Part shown: positions 57,392-64,000 of the stretch, piece by piece
Position numbering within the stretch: the stretch's first letter is position 1
Layout of the letters: every line of letters begins with the position of its first letter
Source: Oopsacas minuta
Lineage: Eukaryota; Porifera; Hexactinellida; Lyssacinosida; Leucopsacidae
Assembly (NCBI GenBank): GCA_024704765.1
Contig: JAKMXF010000333.1
Location: 237,266 to 301,265, forward strand
Direction of reading: 5' to 3'
Length of the DNA: 64,000 nt
Translations under genes and position numbers: made by a program
The notes under the pieces: generated by a model
What the model was told of the DNA's origin: nothing
What the model saw: only the letters and a program-made list of their open reading frames with translations
Databases searched by the model: none

Positions 57392-58409
57392 ATTACTAAA
57401 TTAAAGTTAGATATATAATTCGTAAAAAGTTTATTTCGAAACATGGCTCAGAATTTGAATAATTATAATATCACACATTTAGATTTAAGTAAAAGTAGCA
57501 TTTATTACTCAAGAAAAATGAGTTATTTTATATAACGTACTAGTAATTAAGAATATCATTTATAGATTACTAACAGTGGCAGGGATAAGGGTTTCAAAAC
57601 AACAGAAGGAGATACATAAAAACAAGGAAATATATATATAATTTAAACAAAAGAACTTGGTCACGAACAAAGAAGCATTTGGTGAGTAATTCGAAACTAA
57701 ATATAATCCTTGTTCTACGGTTGTATAATCATTATATTTTAGGAAATATGTGACTTACAAAATATAGAAAGACTGTCTGAGGAGCTAAGAAAAATAATAG
57801 ATAAGACATGCTGTCTAAACTTGATTTATTGCCGAATTTGGCGACAAATGAGGTTGTTCGGTTGTGATTCCGTCAGCTCCAGTTCCCCAAGTCGTCCCTA
57901 CATCTTCATTAGTTTCCTCAGCTCTACCTCCATCAGTTGCATCAGATATATGCCATTCAGGATCCTCAGATTAGACTGTCTGAGCCACTAAATTCAGTTA
58001 ACTAAAGTTCATAATAATGACAATAGTAATATCAATATCTGTTCTTCATCGCATTCTAACTTATTATTGAAAAATTCTTGATACTTAGTACAATTGTAAT
58101 TTAAGGTAAATTCGGTCCCTCAGGATTGTTGATAAATATCAGTGGTACACTTGGGACACACCTCAGTACCTTTCCTCGAATTACCTAAAATAGGAAGATG
58201 GATGTTAGGTGCAATATATAAATACACAAAAGGTCAGACCAGAAATTACACCTTATCTAGAGTCCATAAAAAATCATAATCGTGTTAATAATGGGTCCAA
58301 CTCATCATACTTATATTCGTATAAGTCATTATATTCAATACTGTATATAATTGCATCAAACGTAGTTGCTAAACAATGGTCCAGAAAATCACAAAATAAT
58401 CATCTCTGA
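57392..58409. other. Mostly non-coding; possible exon remnant 57743-57991
   Basis: An open frame of about 82 codons follows a TATTTTAG acceptor at about 57742 and ends in TAA at 57991. It starts with a plausible helical stretch, then becomes Ser/Cys-rich. Other frames across the same bases are also partly open and Pro/Ser-rich. No family recognised; the rest is AT-rich filler. Confidence 0.25.
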
Positions 58410-58530
58410 AATAAGCCAAATGCAAACACGGCACACTCCTCCGAAGAGAAGCAAAATGCCCGGCACACTTGTCATGAGATAAGCAAATTGCCTAACGCAC
58501 ACCTCTAGATGCCAAATGCTCGCACACTTA
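58410..58530. repeat. Degenerate tandem repeat, about 30-37 bp x 4
   Basis: Four imperfect units, each with (A)AGCAAATGC-like sequence followed by CGGCACAC or CGCACAC, beginning at about 58413, 58446, 58478 and 58507. Confidence 0.55.
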
Positions 58531-59640
58531 ATCATAGGCCATCCGTTGAACAAAGTGAAATAACAACTAATTGATGCAATATATAATAATAATTAGGACC
58601 CATTATAAATGAAACAAGGACTAAGAGAGTAATTAATCTTATGGTTTGAAGTTAATTAACTAGGGTGATGGTCCAGAAAAGTTTATGCTATGAAATATAA
58701 TTATCAGTGGTTTGCTTTCAAAGATCAGATCATTTTGTATACCCAAAGTATTCTCATTATAAACATCAGTTATCACCATCGATCTTTATCAGATGCATTC
58801 ACATAACTTACATTAATGCGAGCTAATATACCAAGCATAATAAGTTTATTTACAGTCCGCCATTTATAATTACGCCTCATATCGTTAAAATGTTGCTGAA
58901 TAGAAATTCATTGTATCCTTGTACACCATAGAATGCACCAACATAGGGACTTTGTTCAAATGTATCTATTAAAGTAATACAGACGTTATGATGTTAACTG
59001 TCATTACTAAATTTAATATGAGATAATGCCCTGAAGAAGCAATTACCATCAGTTAATACAGGAAATATCCTGAAATTATAAGAGACAGCTATATTACTAT
59101 GTATAACTATCTTTCATATTACTTTGTATAAAACTATAGCAATTATCATTTGAAACTCAAACTAAAGTTCGTGTCGCTCAAAGGTATGTTGTTTAAGTTA
59201 ATACTGCACTCAATGTCAGTCGCATTGAAGTGTAAATATATTATAATTATCACTAATACTAATGTGAGGAACAGTTAGAAGATGTACATGAGTAGTAATG
59301 ACATCTGAATCAAACTGACTTTATGGAATATATTTTTTGTTCATCTAAATCAATTTTATCACTAAGATCATTGTGATAAGTTTTCTTGTCACTAGAAACT
59401 TGTGTACACATATTCATTGTTTCAAATTCATTTGGATGTACATTTAGTTGAACTACATCAGGAGTAAGAAAAATTAGCATTGGCTTATGATCATTAAAGT
59501 ACTATTCATAAAACTTAGACGAGGTTACAGAGCATAAATTTAGAACCGATTCGTAATGTAGTAAGAATAGTATTTAAATTAGAGAAAAGTGCTTTAACGG
59601 AGTACGAGGTGATCTATTTACTGATATAAGTACTATTTAC
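58531..59640. other. Non-coding, nothing recognised
   Basis: AT-rich sequence. No coding frame, terminal repeat or RNA gene identified. Confidence 0.4.
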
Positions 59641-59647
59641 TCGTCCA

Positions 59648-59848
59648 TTAAGCATCATTATCAATTTGAATAACTAATATCTCAATCATTGCGCCATTAT
59701 GACAACTAGAATGAGACGATATTAATTTACAACTAGATGGATCACGAGGGTATATATGTGTACCAGAACCAGGAGATTTAACTTTAACATCTATTCGGCC
59801 GATTAGACAATGACCTGGAATATCAAAGCTATCAGATACAATAGTCAT
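59648..59848 (-). CDS. Possible terminal exon or small ORF, unknown
   Basis: Minus-strand ATG at 59848 opens 66 codons ending in TAA at 59648. A TTCCAG acceptor-like sequence lies inside (about 59818), so the true exon may start with G-H-C-L-I-G-R-I-D-V-K-V. The composition is protein-like, with three Cys and a G-S-G-T-H stretch, but I recognise no domain and see no upstream exon. Confidence 0.22.
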   Translation of the reverse strand: MTIVSDSFDIPGHCLIGRIDVKVKSPGSGTHIYPRDPSSCKLISSHSSCHNGAMIEILVIQIDNDA

Positions 59849-59944
59849 TGTTTTTGTAAAATTATTTTATCTGATCCTAAATAACTGGATCACATGCTAA
59901 ATCTTGCCAGTGTTTTTCAATGAACGGACATTATGGACAAAAAT

Positions 59945-60738
59945 GTCAGGACTGGTTAGTGGAATTAACCTAATTGATTTAGAAATTCTTGTAAATATTT
60001 CCCAATGCCTTAAACCTATTGAGATGGGAACTTTTGGCATTAGGTCGCAGTGATGCTACGTTACTCACAGCAGAGGGAGTTTATAAATTTTTGATGGCTC
60101 AAATGGAAAAGATTTCCTCAATTGCGTTTTCTGAAGAGTTGAAATCCGCTGTGGAACTGCGTTTTAACGCGCGAAGACAACATAATATTGTCAGTTTTCA
60201 CAGCTTCCTTCTTAACTCCACAAAACATAAATAATCAAAACATACACTTGTATCAACAGCTAGAAGATTACGGGTGAGATTATTTCCCAACGAAATCACC
60301 AGTGGTAGTTGTGAAATATTGAACACAGGAGTTGATTCTGTGGAAAACCAGCTTGAACAAGAACATTCCTACGAGATTGTTGGGGAGTTAAGGCATTCTA
60401 ATCCCAAGCAGGGAACTGGCCTCATGCTTGACAACCTTGCCTATGCTATCCGTCAATCAACGACTACAAACGTTGAGATTCCAATCCACAGGAGTGTATA
60501 TCAAACTATGAAGGATGAAATTGATTTGTTTAGAAAGACTGGAACAAAGTCTAAACACCTCAATCTACTCCTAAATGCCTTAGATTCAATACCTCCAACA
60601 AGCGTAGAATCTGAAAAAGTATTTTCTGCTACAGGTCTATTTATCACCAAGATACGATCCCGGCTAGGTGATGGTATAATGGATACATTATGTTTCCTGA
60701 AAAAGCTATTTCATGAAGTTAGATTAGATCAAACATAA
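59945..60738 (+). pseudogene. hAT transposase C-terminal half, broken
   Basis: From about 59945 a frame carries the C-L-K-P-x-E region. A frameshift near 60030-60040 moves to the frame with D-A-T-L-L-T-A-E-G-V-Y-K-F-L. A single in-frame TAA (60232-60234) precedes the C-terminal dimerisation region: L-L-L-N-A-L-D-S-I-P-P-T-S-V-E-S-E-K-V-F and I-R-S-R-L-G-D (about 60560-60700), stop 60738. These are the standard C-terminal blocks of hAT transposases; the N-terminal BED finger and first catalytic Asp are missing. Confidence 0.85.
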
Positions 60739-60961
60739 TACATTAGTTTAGTAAATGAATATGAGACATTCTTATATTTCAGTTATTCTTCAAAATCAAT
60801 TCGTATATTAGCATAGTATTCATACAATACAGGCATAAAGTGAGTCTAATAACAAACTGGGAAAAGTATTACTGTAAAACGGATATCCGAATATCTGAAT
60901 GAAAAACTATCCGGTGTCCGATATCCGGATATCTTTCATTGTTGGATAGTTCCAAACCCTA
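59945..60961 (+). mobile_element. hAT element, 3' part with terminal repeat
   Basis: The transposase remnant is followed by palindromic ATATCCGGATAT motifs and an end whose complement starts TAGGGTTTGGAACTATCC (60944-60961), typical of Tam3/hobo-type hAT ends. The 8 bases outside are CTTGCAAT. I could not find the left end or a matching duplication. Confidence 0.6.
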
Positions 60962-61153
60962 CTTGCAATATAACTCGTGATCTAGTAACAGAATGTCAAC
61001 ACATAAGAGCACATCTGGTTCTGCGAAGCGCAAATTGGCTGTTGCCAAAAAAGCACCTGATACTGCGATATCGCTAGCTTTGAGTAAATCGAATTTTCAA
61101 AATTTATTTGTATAATTTAGGAATTCCAACAGTTCCATCAAACATCAAAAATA

Positions 61154-61691
61154 GATAACAGGTCGACAGCGGCTTACCATCCTCAAAGATGGCCTTGTGG
61201 AAACCCACAATAAGATTTTGAGAAGGTAATGGTCACATTTGTACAAATGGTTGATACTATCAGGTCTTTAATACTAAGTTTATTATTATATAGAAATATT
61301 GATAAATTTCGATCCAACATGGATGTTGAACGGCCAGAATGGATATACGAGGCATGTTTAGCAGCAAACACTCATCTTAAAAATGCTATTAAGACTACCC
61401 CATTCAGACTAATGTTTGGCAGAGATTTTAATCCAGCGTACTTGTTTCAAGCAATTAATATAGAAGTCGAAGAATATAACTATTCAAATTCAAAAGATGA
61501 TGTCGTGATCGAACCTGAGACGCAAGAGAGCATTTTTGATCCATCTATTGATGCGAATGAGCGGATAGAAGATTTAGATTCCTGCAGGAAAGCGGAGTGG
61601 GAAGTTGCCCGGACAAACATTATTCATGATCAAGCAAGGCAAAAGCGAATCTTTGATGCTAGAGTCCAACTAAATAGGTATTACCTTATTA
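61154..61691 (+). pseudogene. Ty3/gypsy integrase fragment
   Basis: A S-T-A-A-Y-H-P-Q block (from 61154) is followed, one frame away, by D-G-L-V-E-T-H-N, whose Glu is the third residue of the D,D-35-E integrase triad. After another frame change comes an uninterrupted stretch (61229-61690) with T-P-F-R-L-M-F-G-R and the C-terminal R-Q-K-R-I-F-D-A-R-V region of chromovirus/gypsy-type integrases. The first two acidic residues and all other retrotransposon domains are absent. The 3' end is cut by a hAT insertion at 61692. Confidence 0.75.
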
Positions 61692-61872
61692 CAGGGGTTT
61701 TCAACCTTTTTCTGACCACGACCCACTTTCCAACTTTTTAAAGCGTTCGCGTCCCACCCGATGGAGGCATAACCAAAACGTAAATTTCAAAATGTATGTA
61801 CTTAACTCGTATATATTATTCTAATGTAAATTTACTACATCTACAATACTAATAATTATCACACATGATTAT

Positions 61873-63670
61873 TTAATGTGATTTTTGATGTTGTTTTTCA
61901 TCAACTAGCTTTTGAATTCTAGGCTGTGTTATTGCTAAGCAGCAGCGTAGATCTGGTTTGACATCAAGTCTATTTCTAGCCTTAGTTTTGATTACTAGCA
62001 TGCTAGAAAAAGCCGCTTCACACAAATAAGTTGATGGGAATGGCATGAGTAACTTCAGGGCAATTTGTGATACTATTGGATAGCTTCCAAGCATAGAACT
62101 CCAAAAAGATGGCAAATCAACTCTTGAAAATAATGTTTGTGCTCCTGAATTGTTTACAAGTTTGATGAAATCCTCCTGTGCTGCATCGTGATTATCAGGA
62201 ATGCAGTCATCTATTTTGGCCAGAAAAGGATTTCGAACAAGATTAAATTTGGATTTTGTTGTTTCTGGAAAGTATCTAGAGAATTCATCTTTAAGTGATT
62301 GCAAGTGCGTTGCAATGTCATTTTGCAAAGCTTCGCTGATACTAATTTCGCAATCTTCAACATAGCAACAGAGGTGAGAAAACATTGTAATCCTACCACT
62401 ATTTATCTTGTTTCTCCAGAGGTCAAGCATTGCTTGAAAGGCAGAAAGCTTGTCTACAAAATCCATAATATTACTATCTTTACCTTGCAATGAGAGGTTC
62501 AGAGTATTGAGTCTTTCAAAAATATCGCAAAGATAACAAAGTCTAGTAATCCATTCGTGATTTTCGAATAAATCATGCCAATGCGTCCGCTTTTGGAGTT
62601 TTAAAAATTCTGTTGTTTCTTCCTTGTGGTCTAGAACACGTTTCAAAACATTGCCCTTTGAAAGCCATCTAATTTCAGTGTGATATAACAGATTCATATA
62701 CGCAGCATCCATATCTAAACAAAGATTTCTGAAGAGACGAGTGTTGAGTGCGCTACTTTTAACGAAATTGACTATTTTAATTACCTCCTGCAAGATAACA
62801 TTTAGCGAGGCTGGCAAAGTCTTCGCTGTAAGGGCTTCTCGGTGAATCCTACAGTGATTTGTTATCACATCTGGGACAAACTGTCTAACGCGTGTCTGGA
62901 ACCCAGAAAGGTTTCCCAACATAGAAGGAGCGCCATCTGTGCAAACAGCTCCAACTTTTTTCCAATCGAGACCTTCTTTTACAAAAAAAGGTGTCTACTT
63001 TGTTGAAAACATCAATTCCATGTGTTTGAAAATCAAGTGGCTGACAAAACAGGAACTCTTCTTTGAAGTTAGAATCGTGGATATAACGTACATATATCAT
63101 CAGCTTAGCACAAGAAGAAACATCAGTTGACTCATCTAATTGCAAAACAAAGATGGGTGACTGTTTGATTTGCTCCACAACTTGGTTCTTAATATCCTCT
63201 GACATTTCTTGAATTCTGCGCTGAACAGTGTTATCTGAAATTGACAGCGAACTTAGTTTTTTTACTGCATCTGCTCCAATCATTATGCGCACAATGTCTT
63301 TCGTGCAGGGCAAAACTAGCTCTTCACCATTAGTATGGGGTTTCTTAGATTTAGAAATACGTAGTGACACAACATATGATGCTTCAACTGCGGCTCTTAT
63401 AGTGATAGCTGTCTGTCCTGTCGTATCAAGTCTAGATTTCTTGACAGATTGAGATTGTCTTTGGAAGAAAGAAACATCTCGGTCATTATATGTTGGATGT
63501 TCTTTCTCAAAATGTCTTTTAAGCTGAAACGGCTTCATAGACTCTGCAGATATTACTTTCAGACATATCACGCATTGTGGTTTTTCAATACCTTCAATTA
63601 CTATACTTGTAAATCCAAATTTCAGATAATCATCTGAGTAAGCACGCTTCGAAGCACGTTTAGTTGCCAT
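61873..63670 (-). pseudogene. ZBED5/SCAND3-like hAT transposase, one frameshift
   Basis: Minus strand from the ATG at 63670 to the stop at 61873, about 600 codons. An N-terminal BED-type finger (C-V-I-C ... H-F-E-K-E-H, residues about 33-60) is followed by L-Q-L-D-E-S-T-D-V (first catalytic Asp), C-T-D-G-A-P-S-M-L-G (second Asp), I-H-R-E-A-L, the conserved R-W-L-S-K-G-N-V-L block and a C-terminal dimerisation region (A-F-S-S-M, R-N-R-L). One surplus base in the run of seven A at 62993-62999 (T on the coding strand) shifts the frame between the two Asp blocks; everything else is open. It is the best-preserved transposase gene in the window and probably a recent arrival. Confidence 0.88.
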
Positions 63671-63789
63671 TTAAGTAAAAATACGATTAGAAGGACTTGT
63701 TAAAGTTGAAACGCCTAGAAATGTATTTATATAATTCTTTGTTGTACATACAAGCCTGGACTTCATAGGTTATTTAATAGGGGTGCCTG

Positions 63790-64000
63790 CATTAGGTCGA
63801 ATTACTGTGTTGGCTTTAGGTCGAATTCCGTGTGTTGGCATTAGGTCGAATTTACTATGTATGCATTAGGTCGAATTTCGTGTGTTGGCATTAGGTCGAA
63901 ATTTATATGTATGCATTAGGTCGAATTTCGTGTGTTGGCATTAGGTCGAAATTTATATGTATGCATTAGGTCGAATTTCGTGTGTTGGCATTAGGTCGAA
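63790..64000. repeat. 25-bp tandem array with alternating A/B units, runs off right edge
   Basis: Units start at 63790 (24 bp), 63814, 63839, 63864, 63889, 63914, 63939 and 63964, with a partial unit at 63989. All share CATTAGGTCGAA. The second halves alternate between TTTCGTGTGTTGG and a TTTATATGTATG-like form, giving a 50-bp higher-order period from about 63839. The end of the array is not in the window. Confidence 0.95.

Larger units (their letters stand above)
61692..64000 (-). mobile_element. hAT element of ZBED/SCAND3 type, right end outside window or lost
   Basis: The left end CAGGGGTTTTCAACCTTTTT at 61692, followed by CTGACCACGACCCAC, is a typical hAT terminal and subterminal sequence. 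The preceding 8 bases, CCTTATTA, would be the target duplication. No matching inverted end was found before 64000; a 25-bp tandem array starts 120 bases upstream of the transposase ATG. Confidence 0.7.

Noticed and set aside
58209-58409. 66-codon open frame
   Set aside because: No start context, splice sites or domain; the length is within chance expectation for AT-rich DNA.

Overview
The window is nuclear DNA of an animal, AT-rich. Spliceosomal introns (GTAAGT/GTATGT donors, TTTTAG/TTCTAG acceptors) interrupt one transposase gene and its neighbour, and the transposons are typical of metazoans: hAT/ZBED, Tc1/mariner, pogo-like, KDZ and a Ty3/gypsy fragment. A sponge or another early-branching marine invertebrate would fit, but the sequence does not prove it.

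Region 1 (2-35530, + strand) is one uninterrupted reading frame of 11,842 codons, open at the left window edge, so the protein is longer still. I count 96 tandem units (first and last partial) of about 124 residues. Each resembles a bacterial-type SbsA/Big_5 Ig-like domain and is rich in N-glycosylation sequons. The units are organised into a higher-order repeat of 23 units (about 8.56 kb, made of an 11-unit and a 12-unit half). It is visible three times in full (1325-27055) and fades in the last quarter. The frame stops in the middle of a unit with no anchor. A secreted or cell-surface giant adhesive or matrix protein is the most economical guess.

Region 2 (about 35.5-38.8 kb) is non-coding and holds a hAT element with perfect 8-bp target duplications inserted into an older palindromic MITE, then a second, non-autonomous hAT.

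Region 3 (38838-44983) is a 6.1-kb KDZ-type DNA transposon. Its ends are inverted arrays of a 22-bp repeat, with a candidate 9-bp target duplication outside. Inside lie two tail-to-tail genes: a seven-exon KDZ transposase with two homopolymer frameshifts, and an intact four-exon Ulp1-like protease with a C-terminal PHD finger.

Region 4 (45-64 kb) is a graveyard of mobile elements and decayed genes: a deleted Tc1/mariner copy, a broken minus-strand gene split by a hAT MITE that itself carries a Tc1 MITE, a truncated mariner inside a dispersed repeat, a pogo-like element, a dead coiled-coil gene, hAT and gypsy fragments, and a nearly complete ZBED-type hAT transposase. It ends in a 25-bp satellite-like array at the right edge. 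I see no convincing intact host gene in region 4.
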